Assembly (NCBI RefSeq): GCF_037113525.1
Contig: NZ_CP146963.1
Coordinates: 2,542,001 to 2,606,000, forward strand
Length of the DNA: 64,000 bases
Direction of reading: 5' to 3'
Origin: Butyrivibrio fibrisolvens
GTDB lineage: Bacteria; Bacillota; Clostridia; Lachnospirales; Lachnospiraceae
The notes beneath the pieces are model-generated. The model had not been told where the DNA came from, searched no databases, and saw only the letters and a program-made list of their open reading frames with translations. Shown in pieces: positions 42,983 through 50,653 of the stretch; positions within the stretch are counted from its first letter, which is position 1, and the number at the start of each line of letters is the position of its first letter. The position numbers were made by a program, and so were the translations under genes.

Positions 42983-44611
42983 TTACGCATAATCATCATT
43001 AAGCCAGTTACGAAGCAGGTTTGCTGCTGCTTCAGGATTCTGCTCAACAAACTCTTCGATAAGTTTTTTGGTCTCTGAACCTTGATCCATTTCGATGTTC
43101 TCAAGTGCTTCAGTTTCCTCAGGCTGAGACTCAAGAAGCTGTTCAACAGAAAGCTCTTCCGGTTCGTCCTCCACCTCTTCCTGACGCTCGGAATGAAGGC
43201 TTCTGACGATAACGAATGCAAGAAGTGCAAGGATTACAAGGATCAGGATTATCTGTAACAGATCTGTCAGGCTCATGTTAAGGCCTTCGCTGTCAAAATA
43301 GATATTCTGTTCAAAAAGACCTACAGTAACATTATCTGTGCTGATACCTGTTGCGTTAGCTACAAGATTCTGAAGCCTTACAAGTGTTGCTGCATCAATT
43401 GTTTCAGTAACATCAACAGGCTGAGAATTTGCAAGCTTAAATTCGTCCCAACTAAGTCCCTCATGATCTTCTGATTTGTAATCGTCCTCATTAAGTACTA
43501 CATAATTGATCGCTGATACAGATACTGTCGAAGTGGTATAATCGATCGAGCCCGGAGGCGTATTGGTCGTTGTGATCCTTTCATTTGGAAGATAATGTGA
43601 CTCTTCTTCCGTAACCGACTGGGAATAATTCTCGTTGTCCTGAGTTACATAAGTTGTGTCATCGTTTGAGTCGGTTCCCGGAACCCCCGACTCGCCGCCT
43701 GTAGAATCTGAAGAGTAGGATCTGTGCTCACTTAAAACGCCTTGAGATCCTCCTTCAACAGGTGTGTAAGTATGAATGGTGTCATCTATTGTAGAAAAAT
43801 CCATCTTCAGATTGGTACCAACTTCAACGTTGTCATACATGTTGGTTCCAAGTATTACGTTTTTGACTGCCGTTCTTACTGAAGCTTCAGCCTGTTGTTT
43901 TAACGTGAGCTGAGAAGTTGCTATGCCCATTACAGTCTCATCTTCTCCGGCATAGAGCATCATACCTGTTGAATCCATGATAACTATGCCTTCAGTAGTT
44001 TCATTTCCAAGAGCTGCGGATATTATCTTGGCGATAAATGCCGCATTATCTTTGGTAAAATGCTCCGGATCGCTTAATTCAAGAAGTATACTTGCTGTAG
44101 ACTCTTCCTGTGATGCAAGAAGCGTTCCGTCATCTTCCGGAACATGAAGTGTGATCCTTGCCCAGTTTACAGACTCGATAGATGCAAGGTCCTTCTCAAG
44201 CTTTTTTTCCATATAAGTTACGTACTTCTTCTGTTTATCAGATTCTGTTGTGGTAAAAGACGAATCAGTAACTTTATCAATTGTATAGTCATCAGCCTGA
44301 ACACCGTTGGCCGCAAGAAGTAGTCTTGCATCCTGCTGATCCTCTTCACGGACTTTGAATACAAGTGCATCTTCCGACAGCTGATAATTTATATTGTTCT
44401 CTTCAAGAAGATCTCTGATCTCAGCAGCCTGCTTCGTATCATCCGCCGTAACCAGGGTGATGTACTTAGGCTGTGAAAAGATCAGCAAAAGAACAGCCAA
44501 TGTAACAAGCGCACCGGCACCTACTGCTACTATCATTGTCTTTTGTTTGGTGGTAAAGCGGTTCCACCACTCTTTAATTCTGTCGAGAATTGCTTTTAAT
44601 CTTTCAGGCAT
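42983..44611 (-). CDS. fliF: Flagellar MS-ring protein FliF
   Basis: Builds the membrane ring that nucleates the basal body. Two membrane helices (about residues 23-42 and 455-478) flank ring-building motifs, including YVTYMEKKLEKDLASIESVN and RITLHVPEDDGTLLASQEES. The C-terminal FliG-binding tail ends EFVEQNPEAAANLLRNWLND. 542 residues is normal. GGGGAGGTAGTAAGT precedes the ATG. Order fliE-fliF-fliG is conserved. Confidence 0.97.
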   Translation of the reverse strand: MPERLKAILDRIKEWWNRFTTKQKTMIVAVGAGALVTLAVLLLIFSQPKYITLVTADDTKQAAEIRDLLEENNINYQLSEDALVFKVREEDQQDARLLLAANGVQADDYTIDKVTDSSFTTTESDKQKKYVTYMEKKLEKDLASIESVNWARITLHVPEDDGTLLASQEESTASILLELSDPEHFTKDNAAFIAKIISAALGNETTEGIVIMDSTGMMLYAGEDETVMGIATSQLTLKQQAEASVRTAVKNVILGTNMYDNVEVGTNLKMDFSTIDDTIHTYTPVEGGSQGVLSEHRSYSSDSTGGESGVPGTDSNDDTTYVTQDNENYSQSVTEEESHYLPNERITTTNTPPGSIDYTTSTVSVSAINYVVLNEDDYKSEDHEGLSWDEFKLANSQPVDVTETIDAATLVRLQNLVANATGISTDNVTVGLFEQNIYFDSEGLNMSLTDLLQIILILVILALLAFVIVRSLHSERQEEVEDEPEELSVEQLLESQPEETEALENIEMDQGSETKKLIEEFVEQNPEAAANLLRNWLNDDYA

Positions 44612-44680
44612 ACTTACTACCTCCCCTCTGAGGTATGCTTAACTCCCATTAAGCGAGAAAACAGTTGTATGTAAGCAACC

Positions 44681-44794
44681 GGATACAGGATGTATCCTGA
44701 GCCTGTTCAGAAATGCATGGATGCATTTCTAGGCAACGGATACAGGATGTATCCTGTGCCTGTTTAGAAATACATGGATGTATTTCTAGGCAAC
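44681..44794 (+). repeat. Two-hairpin intergenic element, copies 7 and 8 (tandem)
   Basis: Two 57-nt units (44681-44737 and 44738-44794), each GGATAC-AGGAT-GTATCC, three spacer bases, lower stem GCCT/AGGC, bulge GTTC or GTTT, upper stem AGAAATGCAT/ATGCATTTCT or AGAAATACAT/ATGTATTTCT, then AAC. The G-C versus A-T difference between the two upper stems is compensatory. The lower stem is different from other copies yet still paired. The array abuts the fliE stop codon. Confidence 0.93.
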
Positions 44795-45130
44795 TTAGAA
44801 TTGCATCTGCATAAGCTGGTTGTATGCTGTAAGCACTCTGTCTCTTACTGCGACAGTATACTGGAGTGCTGTTGAAGCTTTATTTAAAGCGATAGTCAGA
44901 TCGTGAGTATTCTTGGCCTGACCAAGAGACCATTCTATCTCTGCATTTTCTGCATCAGAAAGATAAGCATTGGTCGTATTGATGTTATCGATGGTGGTAG
45001 CAAGAATTCTAGAAAAAGTATTACGATCATCTTCGGGTTTACCCATAGGATTTCTAACACGGCTATTAGCTATCTCCGCAGCTTTTACCGCACCCGATGT
45101 GACATTTGTAAGAGTAGAAATATCAGCCAT
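44795..45130 (-). CDS. fliE: Flagellar hook-basal body complex protein FliE
   Basis: Links the MS ring to the rod. The 111-residue protein ends with the FliE signature KASTALQYTVAVRDRVLTAY followed by NQLMQMQF. The ATG at 45130 is preceded by AAAGGAGAGGG at correct distance; a longer frame has no site. It follows flgC and precedes fliF. Confidence 0.94.
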   Translation of the reverse strand: MADISTLTNVTSGAVKAAEIANSRVRNPMGKPEDDRNTFSRILATTIDNINTTNAYLSDAENAEIEWSLGQAKNTHDLTIALNKASTALQYTVAVRDRVLTAYNQLMQMQF

Positions 45131-45285
45131 CAGCCCTCTCCTTTTTAGCGAAAACAAAAAACTTGTTCATGGAGATTAACAAGCTATTCACTAGCCTGCA
45201 TAAATTCTCCCCCCGAACAAGTTTTCTCCGCCCCTTAGTGCCCCTAACAATTAGTTCTTTTACCCTGAATAAAACATTACCGTCC

Positions 45286-45326
45286 CGACCTGGTTTTTAG
45301 GTTAAGCGGTTGATTTATCAACCTCC
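45286..45326 (-). repeat. Palindromes between flgC and fliE
   Basis: ACCT-GGTTTTT-AGGT followed by GGTTGAT-TT-ATCAACC. The second hairpin overlaps the flgC stop codon. The same two motifs, with the same order and orientation, occur next to fliL at 24.7 kb, so they form a small repeat family. Confidence 0.6.
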
Positions 45327-45767
45327 CCTACCCATTGTAAGTCCCATCTGTGCGATCTGCTTACTTGCGTTGAAAGCAGTGGCATTAGCCTGGTAAGCAT
45401 TGCTCGCATCGATGAGATTGGTCATCTCTGTAACAATATTAACGTTTGGATATGTAACATAACCATCTTCATCTGCATCAGGATGTGAAGGATCATAGAC
45501 TATATTCATCTGTGTCTTCGTATCTTCCTGAACAGTTGTAACTTTAACACCCTTACCCGAGTAGTGATCAAGTTTTTGATTAAATATCTTTGTAAAAGGA
45601 GTCTGTTCTCCTTTTTCTGAGAAAGTTACAACCTTACGTACATAAGGATCTCCGTCTTCATCACGGGTTGTATTAGCATTAGCTATATTCTCAGAGATTA
45701 TGTCCATCCTAAATCTCTGAGCCGTAAGACCTGATCCATTGATATCAAATGATGTAAATAAACTCAT
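45318..45767 (-). CDS. flgC: Flagellar basal-body rod protein FlgC
   Basis: Proximal rod subunit, 149 residues. N-terminal D0 segment FDINGSGLTAQRFRMDIISE followed by NIANANTTRDEDG, the YVTYPNVNIVTEMTNLIDAS motif, and a C-terminal helix ending in NASKQIAQMGLTMG are characteristic. AGGAGTGTTAT precedes the ATG. Lies directly after flgB. Confidence 0.96.
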   Translation of the reverse strand: MSLFTSFDINGSGLTAQRFRMDIISENIANANTTRDEDGDPYVRKVVTFSEKGEQTPFTKIFNQKLDHYSGKGVKVTTVQEDTKTQMNIVYDPSHPDADEDGYVTYPNVNIVTEMTNLIDASNAYQANATAFNASKQIAQMGLTMGRGG

Positions 45768-45812
45768 ATAACACTCCTAAATATTCAAAAACCGCAATCC
45801 GTTTTTTCAACT

Positions 45813-46211
45813 TTATGATGGTGCCCTCATAGCTGTCTGAAGATTTTGGAACTCATTAGTAAGACTTGCAATTACGCCCTGATATTTGAGCTGGTTGGAT
45901 ACAAGTTCTATATTCTCCTGCTCCGGATCTACGTTGTTCTTATCAAGACGATAGGAATAATTAGCGCTGTCTAAGAAGGATCTTCCTTTAATTTTAGTTC
46001 CGCGAAGATTTGCAACCTTTTCATCAAGTGATTTAAATTTCACGTATCCAAGAGCACGTCTTAGTTCATTCTCAAAATCAATATCTTCTCTTTTATAACC
46101 GGGAGTTGTTGCATTAGCAATATTATTGGCAATGATCTCATTTCTGACCCATGCCGCATCAGCCGTTGCATCCAGAACATTTATATAATCGAAAGCATTG
46201 GAATTAATCAT
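45813..46211 (-). CDS. flgB: Flagellar basal-body rod protein FlgB
   Basis: Proximal rod subunit and first gene of the flagellar cluster. The 132-residue protein carries VRNEIIANNIANATTPGYKR near residue 22 and the C-terminal helix VSNQLKYQGVIASLTNEFQN. AGAGGTTCGT precedes the ATG. About 130 nt of leader separate it from the promoter described next. Confidence 0.95.
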   Translation of the reverse strand: MINSNAFDYINVLDATADAAWVRNEIIANNIANATTPGYKREDIDFENELRRALGYVKFKSLDEKVANLRGTKIKGRSFLDSANYSYRLDKNNVDPEQENIELVSNQLKYQGVIASLTNEFQNLQTAMRAPS

Positions 46212-46327
46212 ACGAACCTCTTTTTCCCGCTCATTCCGCGGCCCAAAAACACGTTACCTGCAGTATACAGCTCCTGCTACTTAGCGTTTCTCCCATCCAT
46301 GGAATAATTATCGCAAAAAGAGTAATT

Positions 46328-46342
46328 AATTATCTGATTATT
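46328..46342 (-). promoter_or_regulatory. Candidate CodY box at the flgB promoter
   Basis: AATAATCAGATAATT matches the CodY consensus AATTTTCWGAAAATT at 12 of 15 positions. It begins just downstream of the -10 element and covers the predicted start region, a position compatible with repression. The codY gene lies immediately upstream. Confidence 0.6.
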
Positions 46343-46350
46343 CAATATTT

Positions 46351-46379
46351 ATGATAAAACTTTTACCTGCAAAATGCAA
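46351..46379 (-). promoter_or_regulatory. Main sigma-A type promoter of the fla cluster (before flgB)
   Basis: On the minus strand TTGCAT, 17-nt spacer, TATCAT. It is the best promoter in the 573-nt codY-flgB gap and corresponds in position to the fla/che promoter of Bacillus. Confidence 0.7.
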
Positions 46380-46590
46380 GTATTGTTATCACTTTATTGA
46401 TAATTATTACTTACTCACACGCTCCCCGCCACCTATAAAAAGGCTCGATAATCATACGCCGTCACCTATATTTCGGCCAAAACATCAGCATTCATTAGAC
46501 TTAATCCCCGCTTCCATAAACAAAGTCCTTCCCAACGCACCTCGCTCACAAGACTTTTTGAACGAAGTGCAAAAAAGTCTTGATGCTTGA
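46380..46590. other. Upstream part of the flgB regulatory region
   Basis: No gene. A perfect hairpin AGACTTTTT / AAAAAGTCT (46551-46580) has a loop with CACTTCGTTC on the minus strand, nearly the same loop as the hairpin at 36129-36162. The rest (46380-46550) shows nothing I can name. Confidence 0.5.
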
Positions 46591-46767
46591 ACGCAAAAAA
46601 GCAGGGCTATGGCAGATAAATTCATAAGCCGATTTTGAAAAAAATCCTGCTTTTCCTTATGTTATTAGGAGCTGAAGTACTGCGTGTCCACGTAAGCGGA
46701 TAATAACATTAGGAAAATCAGGATTTTTTTCACATGAGGCTTATGAATTTATCTGTCATAGCCCCGC
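46591..46767 (-). terminator. Giant terminator-like hairpin C after codY
   Basis: Outer arms 46601-46630 / 46738-46767 (28 of 30 complementary, the rest G-U or A-C) and inner arms 46638-46667 / 46701-46730 (28 of 30) form one stem of about 60 bp with a 33-nt apical loop. On the minus strand it is followed by TTTTTTGCG, so it can act as the codY terminator, although far larger than usual. It begins 18 nt after the codY stop codon. Confidence 0.85.
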
Positions 46768-46784
46768 GGCTACGACCATCTACA

Positions 46785-47567
46785 TCACTTAGATTCTTTC
46801 TTAAGCTTTTTGACTTCGTCAAATACCACGTCGTTGAGGACCTTGATGTAAGTTCCTTTCATTCCGGAACTTCTGGACTCAATGACGCCTGCACTCTCAA
46901 ACTTACGAAGTGCGTTAACGATAACAGAACGTGTGATTCCGTCCCTGTCAGCTATCTTGCTGGCAACAAGAACGCCTTCCATACCGTTAAGCTCATCGAA
47001 TATATGCACGATAGCTTCCATCTCTGAAAATGAAAGTGTGCTGATCGCAGACTTAACAACCGCGATCTTACGATTCTCTTCTGCGCTCTCTTCGTTAACT
47101 GCACGAAGCATTTCAAGACCTACAACAGTAGTTCCGTATTCGCACAAAATGATATCGTCAATTTCGTAGGACTGCTCTATCTTGTAGATAAAGAGTGTTC
47201 CAAGTCTCTCACCTGCAATATAGATAGGTGTGATAATAGCCTGATAACGATCCGATTCCTCAGAATCAAATCCAAGCGTTGTCAGATTTACATTCTCTTT
47301 GGTCGAAAGAATTGTAAGAAGTCTTTCATTGAGCATAGGATCTACAAAACTTCCAACTTCTCCAATCAGAAGATCCTTGATCTCCGGGATCTCATTCCTT
47401 GTGGAAGTTCCGAGTACCTTACCCTTTTTACTTATAACGAGAACATTTGAAAGAAGAATCTCTCCAAGTACATCACAGATGTCGTTAAATACCACCTTGC
47501 CGGAATTAACGTTATGAAGAAGATTACCGATCTTACGAGTCTTGTCTAGAAGCTGAACGCTGCTCAT
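46785..47567 (-). CDS. codY: Global transcriptional regulator CodY
   Basis: GTP- and branched-chain-amino-acid-sensing repressor. The 260-residue protein has the CodY GAF domain (LLDKTRKIGNLLHNVNSGKV, DPMLNERLLTILSTKENVNL) and a C-terminal winged helix (ASKIADRDGITRSVIVNALR followed by KFESAGVIESRS). AAAGGGTTCTC precedes the ATG. It lies between topA and flgB, as in Bacillus and many Clostridia where CodY represses motility. Confidence 0.97.
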   Translation of the reverse strand: MSSVQLLDKTRKIGNLLHNVNSGKVVFNDICDVLGEILLSNVLVISKKGKVLGTSTRNEIPEIKDLLIGEVGSFVDPMLNERLLTILSTKENVNLTTLGFDSEESDRYQAIITPIYIAGERLGTLFIYKIEQSYEIDDIILCEYGTTVVGLEMLRAVNEESAEENRKIAVVKSAISTLSFSEMEAIVHIFDELNGMEGVLVASKIADRDGITRSVIVNALRKFESAGVIESRSSGMKGTYIKVLNDVVFDEVKKLKKESK

Positions 47568-47613
47568 GAGAACCCTTTCTGTAATTGTTGCTAAACATTA
47601 TCTGCATCAAAAA

Positions 47614-47628
47614 AGATATCTGAAAATA
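47614..47628 (-). promoter_or_regulatory. Possible CodY box in the codY leader
   Basis: TATTTTCAGATATCT matches the CodY consensus at 11 of 15 positions and lies about 50 nt before the codY ATG, downstream of its promoter. Autoregulation would be plausible, but the match is weaker than that at flgB. Confidence 0.35.
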
Positions 47629-47642
47629 GAAGCAAATATATC

Positions 47643-47678
47643 ATTATGACTTTGCAGGCAAATACACAAAGTCATAAT
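47643..47678 (-). promoter_or_regulatory. Hairpin in the codY leader
   Basis: Perfect 12-bp stem ATTATGACTTTG / CAAAGTCATAAT with a 12-nt loop, about 25 nt after the predicted start site. No T-run follows. Possibly an mRNA-stabilising element or regulator site. Confidence 0.6.
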
Positions 47679-47701
47679 TATACATTTCTAATACCTATAT
47701 C

Positions 47702-47730
47702 ATTATAAACACAAATAAATCATAAATCAA
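47702..47730 (-). promoter_or_regulatory. Promoter of codY
   Basis: TTGATT, 17-nt spacer, TATAAT on the minus strand, upstream of the leader hairpin. Confidence 0.7.
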
Positions 47731-47878
47731 TCGAATAAAGCAAACAAATGCAACAATTTACATTAATGTTCTGACAATTATCGGTATTTGGTTATCAGCC
47801 TTGCCCTGCACATTGAGTGCTGTGAACATATCTTCTTTTAATAGTTCAAAAAAACACTTTGTCTTAATATTGATCATG

Positions 47879-47916
47879 CAAAAAGTCCTATAGCAGTACA
47901 TTTCTGCTATAGGACT
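47879..47916 (-). terminator. Terminator of topA
   Basis: 13-bp perfect stem AGTCCTATAGCAG / CTGCTATAGGACT with a 7-nt loop followed by TTTTTGC on the minus strand, 11 nt after the topA stop. Confidence 0.92.
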
Positions 47917-47926
47917 CTATTATTTA

Positions 47927-50014
47927 TCAGTCTTTATTTTCCTCAGGCTTATCCATTACGAAGCCGCATTCCTGGTTAGCGCAGGCAAGTTTGTTGCCCT
48001 TTTCAACCATGTAGCCGCCACATGTAGGACATTTTGTCTTAGAAGGCTTAGCCCATGACATGAATTCGCAATCTGGGAAGCCAAGACAGCCATAATAGCG
48101 TCTGCCCTTCTTTGTCATCTTGATGACTATGTCCTTTCCACACTCAGGACACTCTACGCCGATCTTCTCGAAGTAAGGCTTTGTGTTACGACACTCAGGG
48201 AATCCTGGACATGCAAGGAATTTACCGTGAGGGCCATACTTGATAACCATGTTACGGCCGCAGTTCTCACAGACAACGTCTGTCTCTTCATCTGCGATAG
48301 TAACTTTTTCAAGCTCAACCTCTGCCTTCTTAACAGCATCATCAAGATCAGGATAGAAGTTCTCGATGATAGTCTTCCACTTAACAGTTCCCTCTGCAAC
48401 GCCGTCAAGGAGTGTCTCAAGGTTAGCTGTAAAGTTAACGTTAACGATCTGGCTGAACTGGTCGTTCATAACCTTATTAACAGCAAGACCAAGATCTGTT
48501 ACGAAAAGATTTTTTCCATCCTTGGAGATATAGTGACGAGCAAGGATTGTTCCGATTGTAGGAGCATATGTAGATGGACGTCCTATTCCAAGCTGCTCAA
48601 GGTCATGTACAAGTGAAGCTTCTGTATAGTGAGCCTTGGGCTGTGTGAAGTGCTGCTGAGGATCGAATGATTCGAACTTAAGGACTGACTTTTCATCAAT
48701 GCCTTTCATAAGTGTGTTCTTCTCAATTTTATCTTCATCATCTGTATATACGTTCATGAAACCGTCGAATACAGTTTTGGATGCAGCTACTGTAAAGCGG
48801 TGAGTTCCGGCATCAATACGAACTGATGTTGTCTCGTACTTGGCAGGAGCCATACGGGAAGCCATGAATCTGCGCCAGATAAGCTGATAGAGACGGAACT
48901 GCTCTCTTGTAAGATAATCCTTAACTACTACAGGTGTTCTGTTTACATCTGTAGGACGGATAGCTTCGTGTGCATCCTGTATCTTCTGAGCATTCTTAGC
49001 TTTAGCTTCGCCTTCTGCAAGGTACTCTTTTCCAAAGTTCTCTTCGATATATCCTGATGCTGCTGCGATAGCTTCGTCAGAGATACGTGTAGAATCGGTA
49101 CGAAGGTATGTGATTAAACCTACAGTACCACTACCCTTAATATCAATTCCTTCATAGAGCTGCTGTGCAACGCGCATTGTCTTCTGAGTACTGAAGTTAA
49201 TCGCCTTGGAAGCTTCCTGCTGAAGTGTTGATGTTGTAAATGGAAGCGGAGCTTTCTTTGTTCTCTCGCTCTTCTTGATCTGTGTGATCTTATAATCTGC
49301 ACCTTCCAAAGACTTTACAAGTGCTTCAAGCTCTTCTTTGGATGCTATCTCTTTTTTCTCATCGCCTTCACCATAGTAGTGGGCAACGAGAGGTTTCTTC
49401 TCGCCTGAAACTCCGAGATTTACATCAAGGCTCCAGTATTCCTTAGGAATGAAAGCATTGATCTCATCCTCTCTGTCGCAGATGATTCGAAGTGCTACTG
49501 ACTGAACACGGCCTGCAGAAAGACCACGCTTGATCTTATTCCAAAGAAGCGGGCTTATGCTATAACCAACGATACGGTCTAGGACACGTCTTGCCTGCTG
49601 AGCATCAACAAGATTCATGTCGATATCTCTTGGGTGCTTTAATGCTTCCTTAACAGCATTCTTAGTGATCTCGTTGAAAGTTACACGAGATACCTTCTTG
49701 CTGCCCTCTCCAAGTTTAAGTGCTGATATAAGATGCCAGCTGATAGCCTCACCTTCACGGTCAGGGTCAGTTGCGAGATATATGTGATCTGCTTTTTTAA
49801 CTTTCTTACGAAGATCTGCCAGAAGATCTCCCTTACCGCGGATAGTTATATATTTTGGCTCATAACCATGCTCAATATCTATTCCCATCTGAGATTTGGG
49901 AAGATCTCTTACATGTCCGTTGCTCGCCGCAACGTCATAACCGCTTCCAAGGAACTTCTTGATTGCCTTGACCTTGGTTGGTGACTCAACGATGAGTAAT
50001 TTGTTTCCTGCCAT
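47927..50014 (-). CDS. topA: DNA topoisomerase I
   Basis: Type IA topoisomerase that relaxes negative supercoils. The Toprim domain opens KLLIVESPTKVKAIKKFLG and has YLATDPDREGEAISWHL; the active-site tyrosine is in VGLITYLRTDSTRIS near residue 300. Three C-terminal Cys4 zinc modules follow (starting CENCGRNMV, CPECGKDIV, CPTCGGYMV). Length 695 is normal for Firmicutes. AAAGG precedes the ATG. TopA next to codY is the common Firmicute arrangement. Confidence 0.98.
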   Translation of the reverse strand: MAGNKLLIVESPTKVKAIKKFLGSGYDVAASNGHVRDLPKSQMGIDIEHGYEPKYITIRGKGDLLADLRKKVKKADHIYLATDPDREGEAISWHLISALKLGEGSKKVSRVTFNEITKNAVKEALKHPRDIDMNLVDAQQARRVLDRIVGYSISPLLWNKIKRGLSAGRVQSVALRIICDREDEINAFIPKEYWSLDVNLGVSGEKKPLVAHYYGEGDEKKEIASKEELEALVKSLEGADYKITQIKKSERTKKAPLPFTTSTLQQEASKAINFSTQKTMRVAQQLYEGIDIKGSGTVGLITYLRTDSTRISDEAIAAASGYIEENFGKEYLAEGEAKAKNAQKIQDAHEAIRPTDVNRTPVVVKDYLTREQFRLYQLIWRRFMASRMAPAKYETTSVRIDAGTHRFTVAASKTVFDGFMNVYTDDEDKIEKNTLMKGIDEKSVLKFESFDPQQHFTQPKAHYTEASLVHDLEQLGIGRPSTYAPTIGTILARHYISKDGKNLFVTDLGLAVNKVMNDQFSQIVNVNFTANLETLLDGVAEGTVKWKTIIENFYPDLDDAVKKAEVELEKVTIADEETDVVCENCGRNMVIKYGPHGKFLACPGFPECRNTKPYFEKIGVECPECGKDIVIKMTKKGRRYYGCLGFPDCEFMSWAKPSKTKCPTCGGYMVEKGNKLACANQECGFVMDKPEENKD

Positions 50015-50174
50015 TTAATAACCTTTCTGCAGCCAATTGCTACAATGTATTTTTAGTAAAAAGATGTGTTCGAAGTCATAAATAATCCGTCAATTTAAGA
50101 TTTAATCTATAACACGAACAAATACAATGATGTGTTTCTTCTATAATAAAGCGAATTGCTTCATACAAGTCAGA

Positions 50175-50203
50175 ACTATACTCTAATTTTTTTCATTTGG
50201 CAA
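50175..50203 (-). promoter_or_regulatory. Promoter of topA
   Basis: TTGCCA, 17-nt spacer, TATAGT on the minus strand, about 160 nt upstream of the topA ATG. Confidence 0.6.
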
Positions 50204-50609
50204 CTTATAAAAAAAATTCTTCTAAAATTCCTTATATATCGTTAATTTTTTACATATACAAAAATGCCGCAATATTCAGTGTTTGAACAAAATCATACTG
50301 CATCTGTGTTTAACAATTTTCAGCAAAATCATGAGAATCTGTCATTAGAATCTTTTTACACTCCCCAAAACTCTTAAGTTATCTCTTTGTTATTTATATT
50401 ATTAGCATTATTTTTGCTTGTCACGCACAAATAAGCACAGGCTATTTTCCTCTTTTGGCTTGCTAAATGCTTTTCTATACTGTATGATAGTTTTAGCATT
50501 TCAACTTCATCATTCGGATGATACTTTGATAATATGCTATTTTCAACATTTCCAATATTTAAAGTTTTCCAATTAACCATCTATGGAATCCGCAGTTAAT
50601 TTGTATATG
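50204..50609. other. Divergent gap between topA and the XRE regulator
   Basis: AT-rich, with no gene I can support. A 68-codon minus-strand frame (50374-50580) lacks a ribosome binding site. The plus-strand promoter of the XRE gene should lie at the right end but no clean -35/-10 pair stands out. Confidence 0.4.
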
Positions 50610-50625
50610 AGCTGATATATCAGCT
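50610..50625 (+). promoter_or_regulatory. Perfect 16-bp palindrome before the XRE gene
   Basis: AGCTGATATATCAGCT, fully self-complementary, lies 13 nt before GGAGGAG and 28 nt before the ATG. It is a good candidate operator for autoregulation by the HTH protein. Confidence 0.6.
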
Positions 50626-50653
50626 GTTAAACTAATTTGGAGGAGATATACTC

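Noticed and set aside
46212..46350. c-di-GMP (GEMM) riboswitch in the flgB leader
   Set aside because: The leader lacks the GEMM core and its conserved tetraloop; other hairpins there do not fit.
47765..47800. Sigma-D promoter upstream of codY (ACCGATAA)
   Set aside because: The -10 is a 7/8 match, but no TAAA occurs at 14-16 nt upstream; a better sigma-A promoter (47702-47730) lies downstream.
50374..50580. 68-codon minus-strand frame between topA and the XRE gene
   Set aside because: No ribosome binding site before the ATG, AT-rich and no neighbour to support it.
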